A stretch of DNA of 64,000 bases from JACCQS01 sp963766765 (GTDB taxonomy: Bacteria > Actinomycetota > Actinomycetes > Mycobacteriales > Geodermatophilaceae). Shown here in pieces: positions 1-8,106 of the stretch (its first letter is position 1; the number at the start of each line of letters is the position of its first letter). The DNA lies in assembly GCA_963766765.1 (NCBI GenBank), contig CAVYBR010000013.1, forward strand, positions 62,001 through 126,000. The letters are read 5' to 3'. Position numbers and translations under genes: made by a program. The notes beneath the pieces were generated by a model. The model saw only the letters and a program-made list of their open reading frames with translations, did no database searches and was not told the origin of the DNA.

Positions 1-12
1 CAAGCCTCGGAA

Positions 13-264
13 TCAGGTGAGCCGGATTCGCCGGTCGCCGCACCGCACGATGTCGCCTCGTTTCAGTTGCGCCCCGCGGCGGGACTCCGGCCGACCATTG
101 ACGTCGACGGCGCCGTCAGCGAGCAGCGTCTTGACCGACCCGCCGGACTCCACCAGACCGGCCAACTTGAGCACCTGTCCGAGGCGGATCCCGCCCTCGC
201 CGACCGCTATCTCTTCGATGGGATCGGTCACCAGGTCAGTCGCCCGGAACGGCCGGGTGGACAT
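13..264 (-). CDS. Small S4-domain RNA-binding protein (YbcJ/YaaA-like)
   Basis: An 83-residue protein, essentially one S4 RNA-binding fold. The core reads GIRLGQVLKLAGLVESGGS, then a LLADGAVDVNG turn and a basic RRGAQLKRGDIVRCG end, the pattern of small YbcJ/YaaA S4 proteins thought to bind structured RNA. The ATG chosen (264) overlaps the end of the upstream iron-sulfur gene by 29 bases, so it is probably translationally coupled. A longer frame opens at 303 inside that gene and a GTG lies at 231; no strong Shine-Dalgarno separates them. Last visible gene of the formate dehydrogenase operon. Family assignment is good; its RNA target is unknown. Confidence 0.72.
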   Translation of the reverse strand: MSTRPFRATDLVTDPIEEIAVGEGGIRLGQVLKLAGLVESGGSVKTLLADGAVDVNGRPESRRGAQLKRGDIVRCGDRRIRLT

Positions 265-1318
265 GGGAATAGCCGAACCTGCCTTTGATGCACAGGTTTC
301 CATGCGTGACGTCGTGATCCTTGGGCGAGTCGACGCGCACGATCCGGTTGTCCTGTACGTGGAGATCCAGGTTGCAGCCCACGCCGCAGAACCCGCAGAT
401 CGTACGGGTGGTGGTCTGCTTGGACTCGTCCCAGGTGCCGGCCTGGCGCATGTCGTACTCCGACTTGGGCATCAGCGCCCCGGTAGGGCAGACACCGATG
501 CAGTTGCCGCAGTAAACGCAGGCGGAGTCAGTGAGCGGGGTGTCGTACTCGGTGGCGATCGTCGCGTCGAAACCCCTGCCCGCCACTGTGATTGCGAACG
601 TGTTCTGGGCATCTTCGCCACAGGCCTGGGTGCACTTGTAGCAGAGGATGCAACGTGAGTAGTCGCGAATGTAGAGCTCGTCGTCGATCTTGACCGGCTG
701 CGCGACGTTTGCGGCGGTCAGCCCGTCGGGCACGTCGTGATGGCCGGGCCGACGGCGATCGCGCTCGCCAGCAGCGGCCGGCGGAGCCGGGGGCCCGTAC
801 CGGTGTGGGTCTACCTCGTACTCCTCGTTCCACCTCTGTACGTCCGGGCCGGCCAGGGACATGTCCACCGAGGACGCCAGAAGCTCCAGCACCATGCGGC
901 GGCTCTGTCGGACGCGGTCGCTGTCAGTGCTGACCACCATGTCCGGTTCGACCCGTCGGGAGCAGGACGGGACCAGCACTCGGGATCCCTCGACCTCCAC
1001 GACGCAGACCCGGCAGACGTTGACCGGAGCGAGGTTCTCCGAATAGCACAGCGTCGGCGTATCCACGCCCAAGCCGCGGCAGGCGTCCAGGATCGTGGAA
1101 CCCTCGGGAGCGCGGACCTTCTTTCCGTCGATGGTGATGTCCACCAGACGTGAGATCGACGCGATGACCGGCAGCCGTCGGCGCGCGGGCGGCCCTGGTG
1201 GCGTCGCGGTGCCCACGCCGCTGCTCGGTCGGCCGCTGTCGCCGGATTCCAGCGCGCCCTCATCCTGGTTGGCTGGCCCGTCGACGGACTCGTTCGATGC
1301 TCTGTTGCCCGATGTCAT
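236..1318 (-). CDS. Formate dehydrogenase iron-sulfur subunit (detached N-terminal module of the alpha subunit)
   Basis: 360 residues carrying the electron-transfer chain that normally forms the N-terminus of an NAD-linked formate dehydrogenase alpha subunit. After a Pro/Gly-rich leader (about 1-55) come a NuoG-like [2Fe-2S] domain (C91, C102, C105, C119), a double [4Fe-4S] ferredoxin (C223/226/229/233 and C267/270/273/277), and the [4Fe-4S] lobe of the molybdopterin family (CGFCGVGC at 308-315, C343). It then stops at the point where the catalytic molybdenum domain would begin; that domain is encoded separately two genes upstream. The ATG forms an ATGA overlap with the NuoEF gene. Expected to relay electrons from the Mo centre to the diaphorase in the cytoplasm. 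A fused NuoG-like protein is excluded by the stop at 236. Confidence 0.85.
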   Translation of the reverse strand: MTSGNRASNESVDGPANQDEGALESGDSGRPSSGVGTATPPGPPARRRLPVIASISRLVDITIDGKKVRAPEGSTILDACRGLGVDTPTLCYSENLAPVNVCRVCVVEVEGSRVLVPSCSRRVEPDMVVSTDSDRVRQSRRMVLELLASSVDMSLAGPDVQRWNEEYEVDPHRYGPPAPPAAAGERDRRRPGHHDVPDGLTAANVAQPVKIDDELYIRDYSRCILCYKCTQACGEDAQNTFAITVAGRGFDATIATEYDTPLTDSACVYCGNCIGVCPTGALMPKSEYDMRQAGTWDESKQTTTRTICGFCGVGCNLDLHVQDNRIVRVDSPKDHDVTHGNLCIKGRFGYSHVHPAVPGD

Positions 1319-3261
1319 CCTCGTTGGTCCATCCTCTCGGCATCGACGCGCTCGAACTTCCGGTCTAGCAGCCCGGCGTTCAGGGCAGACATCAAGGCGG
1401 TCGCCGCGGTGTGCCCGAGTCCGCAGATCGAAGCGCTGCCCATGACACCGGCCAGGTCTGCCAGCAACGCTCGGTCGACATCGCGCCCGCCGTTGCTCGA
1501 CGGGCGACCGAGCCGGACCAGGGCCTCCTCCTGCCGGACGGTCCCCACCCGGCACGGCACGCACTGTCCGCACGATTCATCGCGGAAGAACGCGGCGATC
1601 CGGGTCAGGGTGTCGAGCAGGTCCACCGTGTCATCGAGGACGAAGATCACCCCGGATCCGAGGGACGCCCCGATCTCGCGCGTCCCCTCGAAGGTCAGCG
1701 GCGTGTCCAGCGCCTCCTCAGTGACGAAGGACCCGGCCGCGCCGCCGAGCATGATGGCCTGCAGCCGCCCGCTCCCGGTGATGCCCCCGGCGAGGTCCAA
1801 GAGCTCGCGCAGCGTGGCGCCGAACGGGACCTCGTACACCCCCGGCCGAGCGACGAACCCGGAGAGGCAGAACAACTTTGTCCCGGTCGAGTCGGGCGTG
1901 CCGATGGACGCATAGGCCTCGCCACCGTCCAGGACGATGTGCGGGATGTTGACCAGCGTTTCGACGTTACTGATCACTGTCGGCTTGCCGAACAAGCCCA
2001 CCGCGACCGGAAACGGCGGCTTGTTCCGGGGTTCCCCCCGGTAGCCCTCGATCGAGTTGATCAAGGCGGTTTCCTCACCGCAGATGTAGGCTCCGGCGCC
2101 GCGGCGCAACTCGATGTCGAAGGTGAATCCTCTGCCGAGGATGTCACCTCCGAGCAGGCCGGCCTCCCGCGCCTGATGGATTGCCGAGTCCAATCGCGCC
2201 GTGGCCAAGGGGTATTCGCCTCGGATGTACAGGTAGCCGAAGGCGCAGTCCGTGGCGTAGGCCGCGATCGTCATCGCCTCGATCAACGCGAACGGGTCGC
2301 CTTCCATCAGGACTCGGTCCTTGAACGTTCCGGGTTCGGACTCGTCGGCGTTGCAGATCAAGTAGTGCGGATATGCCGCCTGTTCCGCGACGGCCGACCA
2401 CTTGCGCCCGGCCGGGAAGGCGGCACCGCCGCGGCCGAGCAACTTGCTCGCGGTCACCTCGTCCCGAAGGGTTTCCGGTCCGAGATCCATCGCCCGGGAC
2501 AATGCTGCGTAGCCGCCTGACTCGCGGTAGGCGTCCAGCGACTCGGGGTCCACGGTGCCGATCCGACGCAGCAGTCGCAACGCCGCCCGATCCCCGTCGG
2601 CGGCACCCCCGTTGGCGGTTTCTGCAGAAACCGCCATGGGATCGGGTGCCGATTGGGGGATCGAGGTCTCTGGTTCTGGGTAATCGGGTACGGACAGCTC
2701 AGCAGCGAGCAGACCCGCAACGTCCTCGGGAGAGGCGGGCGCGACCGCGATGTCGGCCTCGACACCGGTCTGCTGCACGAGGATCGCCGGAGCCCGCTCG
2801 CACAGACCCAGACATGGGCTGTCCAGGAAGGTGCAGCGCCCCTCCGGACTGGGATGGTCGCCGAGTTCGGCGCGCAACGCAGCCGCGATCTCCGCCGACC
2901 CTGCGATGCGGCAGGCGACGTCGTCGCAGACGTGAATGGCCCGCCCGGCCTGCGGTTCGGTGGCGAACATGGCGTAGAAACTGGCTACCCCGTACGCCTC
3001 GGCCGGCGGCACGTTCAGCCGCAGCGAGACGTAGTTGAGGGCACCCCAACTCACCCACCCGATCGCCTTCTGTACGGCGTGCAAGACGGGGAGCAGTTCA
3101 GTCCGGCGGGCGCGTACCTGTGCGCCGGTCCGGGCGGTGTTGGCGTCGGCTGAGTCCGTTCGAGCTCCCCCGGTCCACCGGCTCTCGGGTAGCCCGAGAG
3201 CCCCGTCGACAGCCGCCCGTTCGGCGTCGGTCGCTGTCGCGCTGGACAAATGCAGGTCCAA
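1315..3261 (-). CDS. Fused NuoE-NuoF diaphorase subunit of NAD-dependent formate dehydrogenase
   Basis: 648 residues. The N-terminal half is NuoE-like (thioredoxin-fold [2Fe-2S], cysteines 112, 117, 150, 154). The C-terminal half is NuoF-like: a GRGGAAFPAGRKW FMN loop, CNADESEPGTFKDR for NADH/FMN binding, GAGAYICGEETALINS, and the [4Fe-4S] motif SCGQCVPCR with a later ICGLG cysteine. Such fusions form the NAD-reducing diaphorase of soluble formate dehydrogenases and related hydrogenases. Starts 1 base after the Sec-containing catalytic gene and overlaps the iron-sulfur subunit by ATGA, so the three are co-translated. The linker between the halves contains a 24-bp perfect palindrome that recurs near tuf. 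FDH rather than hydrogenase is inferred from the neighbours. Confidence 0.88.
   Translation of the reverse strand: MDLHLSSATATDAERAAVDGALGLPESRWTGGARTDSADANTARTGAQVRARRTELLPVLHAVQKAIGWVSWGALNYVSLRLNVPPAEAYGVASFYAMFATEPQAGRAIHVCDDVACRIAGSAEIAAALRAELGDHPSPEGRCTFLDSPCLGLCERAPAILVQQTGVEADIAVAPASPEDVAGLLAAELSVPDYPEPETSIPQSAPDPMAVSAETANGGAADGDRAALRLLRRIGTVDPESLDAYRESGGYAALSRAMDLGPETLRDEVTASKLLGRGGAAFPAGRKWSAVAEQAAYPHYLICNADESEPGTFKDRVLMEGDPFALIEAMTIAAYATDCAFGYLYIRGEYPLATARLDSAIHQAREAGLLGGDILGRGFTFDIELRRGAGAYICGEETALINSIEGYRGEPRNKPPFPVAVGLFGKPTVISNVETLVNIPHIVLDGGEAYASIGTPDSTGTKLFCLSGFVARPGVYEVPFGATLRELLDLAGGITGSGRLQAIMLGGAAGSFVTEEALDTPLTFEGTREIGASLGSGVIFVLDDTVDLLDTLTRIAAFFRDESCGQCVPCRVGTVRQEEALVRLGRPSSNGGRDVDRALLADLAGVMGSASICGLGHTAATALMSALNAGLLDRKFERVDAERMDQRG
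2613..2636. repeat. 24-bp perfect palindrome, copy 1 (inside the NuoE-NuoF linker)
   Basis: The arm TGGCGGTTTCTG is followed directly by its exact reverse complement. It lies in the interdomain linker of the diaphorase gene, encoding part of MAVSAETAN. The same 24 bases occur once more at 24883-24906, between tuf and rpsJ. Two exact copies in unrelated settings suggest a dispersed palindromic element that inserts where it does little harm. Confidence 0.8.
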
Positions 3262-3262
3262 C

Positions 3263-5251
3263 TCAGACGCCCGTCAGCGCATCTGATGGCACCGCATCTG
3301 ATGGCACCGCATCTGATGGCACCGCATCTGAAGTCACTGCATCTGATGTCAGGGGATCGACGCGGATGGCAACCGCTTTGAACTCTGAGGTCCCGGATTT
3401 CGGATCCCAGTCGACCGCTGTGAGCACGTTGACGTCGCCTTCCTCACTGGCATGCATCGTCATCCAGGTGAGCCCTGGGCGAAGTGCGCGGTCATAGCTG
3501 ATCGGGACCTCGATTGTGCCTCTTCGGGATGTGACCTGAACCCGCGCCCCGTCGGCCAGCCCCAGGCTCGACGCATCCTCCGGTGACATCCGCAGTGTCT
3601 CCGCCTCGCGTAACGGCGCCTGCGACAGCACATCGGTCTGTACGCCGGTGTTGTAGGCGTCCAGGAGCCGTACGGTCGTCAGCCGCAACGGGTACTCCTC
3701 GTCCACGACATCGATCGGCGGCTTCCACTCGACGGGGGTGAACGGCACCGGCTCGCCCTCCAAGGGATCGCTCCACAGCCGCTCGTGCAGGATCAGCGTG
3801 CCCGGGTGATCCTCGTCGGGGCAGGGCCACTGCAGACCGCCGTGCTCCTCCAGCCGCGCATAGGACATTCCCGCGTGCATCGCGGACAGGCTGCGCAATT
3901 CGTCCCAGGCGCTCTCGCCGGTGAGCTCGGGCCAGTCATGTCCCATCCGCCTGGCGAGGTCGGCGATGATCTGCAGATCCGCCCGGGCCGCACCCGGGGG
4001 GTCGAGTGCCTTTCGACAGCGCTGGACGCGGCGCTCGGAGTTGGTGACCGTGCCTTCTGCCTCACACCAGTCAGCCGCCGCCGGAAAGACCACGTCGGCC
4101 AACTGGGCCGTTGCGGTCAGCGTGATGTCCTGCACCACGAGGATGTCCAGATCGGTGAGGACCTTCCGAGCGTGTGCGGCGTCAGCCTCTGACTCGGCCG
4201 GGTTTTCTCCCAGGCAGTACAGCGCGCGCATCTCGCCGGCGCCCATGGCGTCGAACATCTCCGAGAGGTGCATGCCGCGCTTGGGTGGGAGCGGCACGCC
4301 CCACGCCTTCTCGAAGCGCAAGCGGTCCTCCTCGGACTCGACGTCCCGGAAGCCGGGGTACTTGTTGGGGATTGCACCCATGTCGCCACCCCCCTGCACG
4401 TTGTTCTGCCCACGCAGCGGATTCAAACCAGCACCGGGCTTGCCGACGTTGCCGGTCAGCAGAGCCAGGTTGATCAAGGACAGCACGTTGTCGACCCCGG
4501 TCACGTGCTCAGTGATGCCGAGGGTCCAGCAGAGCTGCGCCCGGCCGGCACTGGCGTAGGAGTGCGCGAGGTCCCTGATGAGTTCCGCGGGAATGCCGGT
4601 GACCTGCGCCCCACGCTCCAGCGTCCAGGGCTGCACGCTCTCGCGATACTCCTCGAAGCCGCTCGTGGCGCGGCCGATGAATTCCGCATCGATCAAACCG
4701 GCCGCGATGATCTCCCGGGCGACGGTGTTGGACAGGGCGATGTCGCTGCCCACTTCCAGGCCCAGCCACTGATCGGCCCACTCGGCGCTGCTCGTCCGGC
4801 GGGGGTCGACGACGTACAGCTTGGCTCCGTTGTGAATGCCGGCCAAGACGTGATGGAAGAAGATCGGATGCGCGGCGCGCGCGTTGGAACCCCACAGGAT
4901 GATGAAGTCGGTGTCTTCGATATCCCGATACGAGCTGGTGCCGCCACCTGCTCCGAACACTGCCGCCAGACCGACGACGCTAGGAGCGTGTCAAGTTCGG
5001 TTGCAGGAGTCGATGTTGTTGCTGCCGATGACCGAGCGGACGAACTTCTGCGCGATGAAGTTGGTCTCGTTGGATGCCTTCGAGCAACTGAACATCCCGA
5101 ACGCCGCCGGGCCGTGCTGGTCGCGGACCGCGGCAAAGCCGGCGGCGGCGCGATCCAGTGCTTCATCCCACGTCGCGGGCCGGAGTTGTCCGTTGTCGCG
5201 GACCATCGGCTGGGTGAGCCGCGGCTGTGCGGTGCGTCTACGTCGTGCCAT
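3263..5251 (-). CDS. fdhA: Formate dehydrogenase catalytic (Mo/W-bis-MGD) subunit, selenoprotein read through in-frame TGA
   Basis: 662 residues if the TGA at 4991-4993 is decoded as selenocysteine (Sec87). The flanking peptide SCNRT-U-HAPSVVGL matches the active-site signature of selenocysteine formate dehydrogenases (E. coli FdhF has CARV-U-HGPSVAGL), including the conserved His after Sec. The frame stays open on both sides: 86 codons before and 575 after. A SECIS-like hairpin lies 12 bases after the TGA. The rest is a molybdopterin oxidoreductase domain followed by a molybdopterin dinucleotide-binding domain (about 535-640). The ATG at 5251 has AAGGAA 6 bases upstream. The usual N-terminal [4Fe-4S] lobe is absent and encoded separately at 236-1318. 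The C-terminus ends in TSDAV/PSDAV repeats. Oxidises formate to CO2, passing electrons to NAD via the diaphorase. A true nonsense mutation is the unlikely alternative. Confidence 0.88.
3278..3352 (-). repeat. 15-bp tandem repeat, five copies, encoding SDAV(P/T) repeats
   Basis: Five head-to-tail 15-mers (cgcatctgatggcac and close variants; the first three identical, the last two diverged). They code for the TSDAV-TSDAV-PSDAV-PSDAV-PSDA tail of the catalytic formate dehydrogenase subunit, outside the conserved domains. Slippage-prone, so copy number probably varies between strains. Confidence 0.85.
4962..4978 (-). promoter_or_regulatory. SECIS-like hairpin for selenocysteine insertion in fdhA
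   Basis: The mRNA reads GUCGUC, loop GGUCU, GGCGGC: six base pairs (two of them G-U) closed by a five-base loop, starting 12 bases after the UGA. The loop sequence GGUCU and the spacing are those of the E. coli fdhF SECIS as I recall it. It would be bound by SelB. No selenocysteine genes (selA, selB, selC, selD) are in the window. Confidence 0.8.
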
Positions 5252-5302
5252 GGCATTTCCTTCCCGCCGAGTGAGCAGCCAAACCGAGCCTATCCAGATC
5301 GT

Positions 5303-6160
5303 TTACAACGTACTTGTTGGCTCGGCCAGCGTCCGACGCGAGCGCGTGGTGTCTGCCCGATGGGCGAGCTCATCGTCTGGCGGGTAGCCCACTTGGATCA
5401 GTGTCAGTCCGTGTGGTGGCGCCACCTGTACATCGTTGGCGCGGACGGGCAGCCCGAGGAGAGATGCCGGCCAGTCCGTACTGCGCCGACCGTCGCCGAC
5501 GGCGAGCAACGCGCCGACGAGGCTGCGAACCATCGAGTGACAGAAGGCGTCAGCCTGCACTCTGACCTCGATCACATCACCGGTGCGCTGGATCGTGAGG
5601 TGCTGGAGTTCGCGGATCGTCGTTGCCGCGTCCCGGCGACGGCAGTAGGCGGCGAAGTCATGGACCCCGAGCATCGCTGTGCCGGCACGCTGCATCGCCT
5701 CCGCGTCGAGGCTGCGCCGCCAGTGCAGGGTGTCGGTTCGTCGCATGGGTTCCACACCCCACTCCGCATCGCTGATCCGATACGAGTAGCGCCGCCACAG
5801 CGCACTGAACCGGGCATCGAAGGCAGCGGGGACCTGGCGTACGTCACGCACTCGTACGTCGTGCGGCAGGAGCCCGGAGAGCTTTGCCCGAAGATCCCCG
5901 ACTCCAGCCCATGCCGCCCTCGGAATGTCGACATGCGCCACCTGGCCGGTGGCATGCACCCCGGCGTCGGTCCGCCCGGCGACCCTGAGCGGGCCGGCAT
6001 CTCGGGCGAGTACCTGGATCGCCTCAGTGAGCACACCCTGGACGGTCCGCTGACCCGGTTGCACAGCCCAGCCGGCAAACTCCGTCCCGGCGTAGGAAAG
6101 GTCCAGCCGGACGCGAACGAGCCCGGCACCGGTTTCGGTGTCGGGCTCGTCAGCGTTCAC
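5303..6160 (-). CDS. truA: tRNA pseudouridine(38-40) synthase TruA
   Basis: 285 residues. TruA family: an N-terminal LDLSYAGTEFAGWAVQPG strand, the catalytic loop RVAGRTDAGVHA with Asp65 as nucleophile, and the C-terminal FCHSMVRSLVGALLAVG segment. Modifies uridines 38-40 in the tRNA anticodon arm. GTG start at 6160, 30 bases after rplQ, the usual actinobacterial order rpoA-rplQ-truA. Its end is 51 bases from the formate dehydrogenase start. Confidence 0.96.
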   Translation of the reverse strand: MNADEPDTETGAGLVRVRLDLSYAGTEFAGWAVQPGQRTVQGVLTEAIQVLARDAGPLRVAGRTDAGVHATGQVAHVDIPRAAWAGVGDLRAKLSGLLPHDVRVRDVRQVPAAFDARFSALWRRYSYRISDAEWGVEPMRRTDTLHWRRSLDAEAMQRAGTAMLGVHDFAAYCRRRDAATTIRELQHLTIQRTGDVIEVRVQADAFCHSMVRSLVGALLAVGDGRRSTDWPASLLGLPVRANDVQVAPPHGLTLIQVGYPPDDELAHRADTTRSRRTLAEPTSTL

Positions 6161-6190
6161 ATCGTCTGCTCATGCGAGCCGGCGCTGGTC

Positions 6191-6883
6191 CTAGGCGGTT
6201 GCCTTGGGGTCGGCGTCGGCTGAATCGGCCTCGGAGTCGTCGGCGTCGGAGTCATCGTCGGCGTCGGAGTCGGCGGAGTCGTCGGAGCCCTCGTCGTTGT
6301 CCAACTCGGCCTGCGCATCGACTGCGTCGTCGTCCTCGTCATCGTCATCGTCATCGTGATCGTCATCGTCATCGAGGTCGTCATCGTCATTGAGGTCGTC
6401 ATCGTCGAGGTCGTCATCATCGAGATCCTCGTCGAGGTCGGTGTCGGTGACCGCGGTGCTGCCACGGCGGGCAAAGCGCGTACCACGCGCCCGCTCGCCC
6501 TCACCGACGGCTTCTTGCGCGATGGTGAGTTCCTCGACGAGTTCGATGATCGCCATGGGTGCGTTGTCACCCTTGCGCGCACCGATCTTGATGATCCGCG
6601 TGTAGCCACCAGGCCGTTCGGCATAGCGCGGTGCGATCTCGGCAAAAAGGTGATGGACGATCTCCTTGTCCCGGATCGTTTTCATCACCAGCCGCCGCGA
6701 GTGCAGGTCCTCACGCTTGGCGATCGTGATCAGTCGCTCGGCGTGCGGGCGCAGCCGCTTTGCCTTGGCCTCCGTCGTACGGATCCTGCCGTGCTCGAAC
6801 AGAGCCGTGGCGAGGTTGGCCAGCATCAACCGCTGGTGGGCTGAGGATCCGCCCATCCGGCGACCCTTGGTGGGGGTTGGCAT
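6191..6883 (-). CDS. rplQ: 50S ribosomal protein L17 with long acidic C-terminal tail
   Basis: 230 residues. The first 120 are a normal bL17 (MPTPTKGRRMGGSSAHQRL, then the basic helices and GYTRIIKIGARKGDNAPM). The remainder is a low-complexity tail, from about 146 to 225 almost only Asp with some Ser and Ala. L17 is about 120-180 residues in most bacteria, so the tail is unusually long and acidic. It is encoded by GAC/GAT repeats (about 6230-6450) that leave strong mirror frames on the plus strand. The parallel with the SecE tract is notable. Lies directly after rpoA. Confidence 0.95.
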   Translation of the reverse strand: MPTPTKGRRMGGSSAHQRLMLANLATALFEHGRIRTTEAKAKRLRPHAERLITIAKREDLHSRRLVMKTIRDKEIVHHLFAEIAPRYAERPGGYTRIIKIGARKGDNAPMAIIELVEELTIAQEAVGEGERARGTRFARRGSTAVTDTDLDEDLDDDDLDDDDLNDDDDLDDDDDHDDDDDDEDDDAVDAQAELDNDEGSDDSADSDADDDSDADDSEADSADADPKATA

Positions 6884-6912
6884 CTGATCTCCTCTGGTCG
6901 AGCGAGCTGGGG

Positions 6913-8001
6913 TTAGAGCTCTTCGGTCTCGGCGTAGTCGGTGTCGTCGACCGGTGCCGCGGCCTGGCCCTCTGGAGCAGCCATGCCGCTGCCACTGAAC
7001 TGGCCACCGAAGGTCTCGTCGTAGTCCGACCCGAAGGTCTCCACACCACCACCACCGAAACCGGCAGGTGAGTCCTTGAGCGCGAGGCCCATGGCAGCCA
7101 GCTTGAGCTTGACCTCGTCGATCGACTTCTGGCCGAAGTTGCGGATGTCGAGCAGGTCGGCCTCGCTGCGGGTCACGAGTTCGCCCACTGTGTGAATGCC
7201 CTCGCGCTTGAGGCAGTTGTAGGAGCGGACGGTCAGGTCCATGTCCTCGATCGGCATCGAGAAGTTCGCGATGTCAGCGGCCTCGGACGGCGATGGCCCG
7301 ACCTCGATGCCCTCGGCTTCGAAGTTGAGCTCACGGAGCAGACCGAACAGTTCGACGAGGGTGGCACCGGAGGAAGCCATGGCATCGCGCGGGGCCATCG
7401 ATGGCTTGGTCTCGACGTCGACCACGAGCCGGTCGAAGTCGGTGCGCTGCTCGACGCGGGTTGCCTCGACGTTGTAGGTCACCTTGAGGACCGGGGAGTA
7501 GATCGAGTCGATCGGGATGCGTCCGATCTCCTGGCCACTCGCCTTGTTCTGGGTGGCCGGGACGTACCCGCGGCCGCGCTCGACAACGAGTTCGATCTCG
7601 AGCTTGCCCTTCTTATTGATCGTGGCGATGTGCAGGTCGGGGTTGTGCACCTCGACGCCGGCGGGCGCCGCGATGTCGGCGGCGCTCACGTCACCGGGGC
7701 CCTGCTTGCGCAGATACATGGTGACGGGCTCGTCGACGTCGCTGCTGACCACGAGGCCCTTGAGGTTGAGGATGATCTCGGTGACGTCCTCCTTGACACC
7801 GGGCACGGTCGTGAATTCGTGCAGCACGCCGTCGATGCGGATGCTGGTGACGGCCGCACCCGGGATCGAGGAGAGCAGGGTACGGCGCAGGGAGTTGCCC
7901 AGGGTGTAGCCGAAACCGGGCTCGAGCGGCTCGATCGAGAACCGGGAGCGGAACTCGTCTACCGACTCTTCGCTGACGGTGGGGCGCTGGGTGATGAGCA
8001 C
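6913..8001 (-). CDS. rpoA: DNA-directed RNA polymerase subunit alpha
   Basis: 362 residues with the dimerising N-terminal domain (FGYTLGNSLRRTLLSS) and the alpha C-terminal domain (LTVRSYNCLKREGIHTVGELVTRSEADLLDIRNFGQKSIDEVK), which binds UP elements and activators. A Gly-rich, acidic C-terminus of about 45 residues follows. GTG start preceded by AGGAGAACCACT. Position between rpsD and rplQ is canonical. Confidence 0.98.
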   Translation of the reverse strand: MLITQRPTVSEESVDEFRSRFSIEPLEPGFGYTLGNSLRRTLLSSIPGAAVTSIRIDGVLHEFTTVPGVKEDVTEIILNLKGLVVSSDVDEPVTMYLRKQGPGDVSAADIAAPAGVEVHNPDLHIATINKKGKLEIELVVERGRGYVPATQNKASGQEIGRIPIDSIYSPVLKVTYNVEATRVEQRTDFDRLVVDVETKPSMAPRDAMASSGATLVELFGLLRELNFEAEGIEVGPSPSEAADIANFSMPIEDMDLTVRSYNCLKREGIHTVGELVTRSEADLLDIRNFGQKSIDEVKLKLAAMGLALKDSPAGFGGGGVETFGSDYDETFGGQFSGSGMAAPEGQAAAPVDDTDYAETEEL

Positions 8002-8106
8002 AGTGGTTCTCCTATCAGGACTCGGGCGACCGCTATATGACGCCGCGAGGAAGTGCTGTAGTGCTCCGAGCTCCGGGCTTCTGTCTACCCAGGACTCGGG
8101 AGAGCC

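Noticed and set aside
4991..4993. Nonsense mutation or pseudogene call for the formate dehydrogenase
   Set aside because: The TGA falls exactly on the selenocysteine position of the family, is followed by His and a SECIS-like hairpin, and both sides are intact and in the same frame.
4268..6223. 651-codon plus-strand frame across fdhA and truA
   Set aside because: Runs antisense to two genes on the other strand with clear motifs; no motif of its own.
6356..6844. Hydrophobic Ile/Val repeat protein on the plus strand
   Set aside because: It is the complement of the GAC/GAT repeats coding the L17 acidic tail; no start signal.
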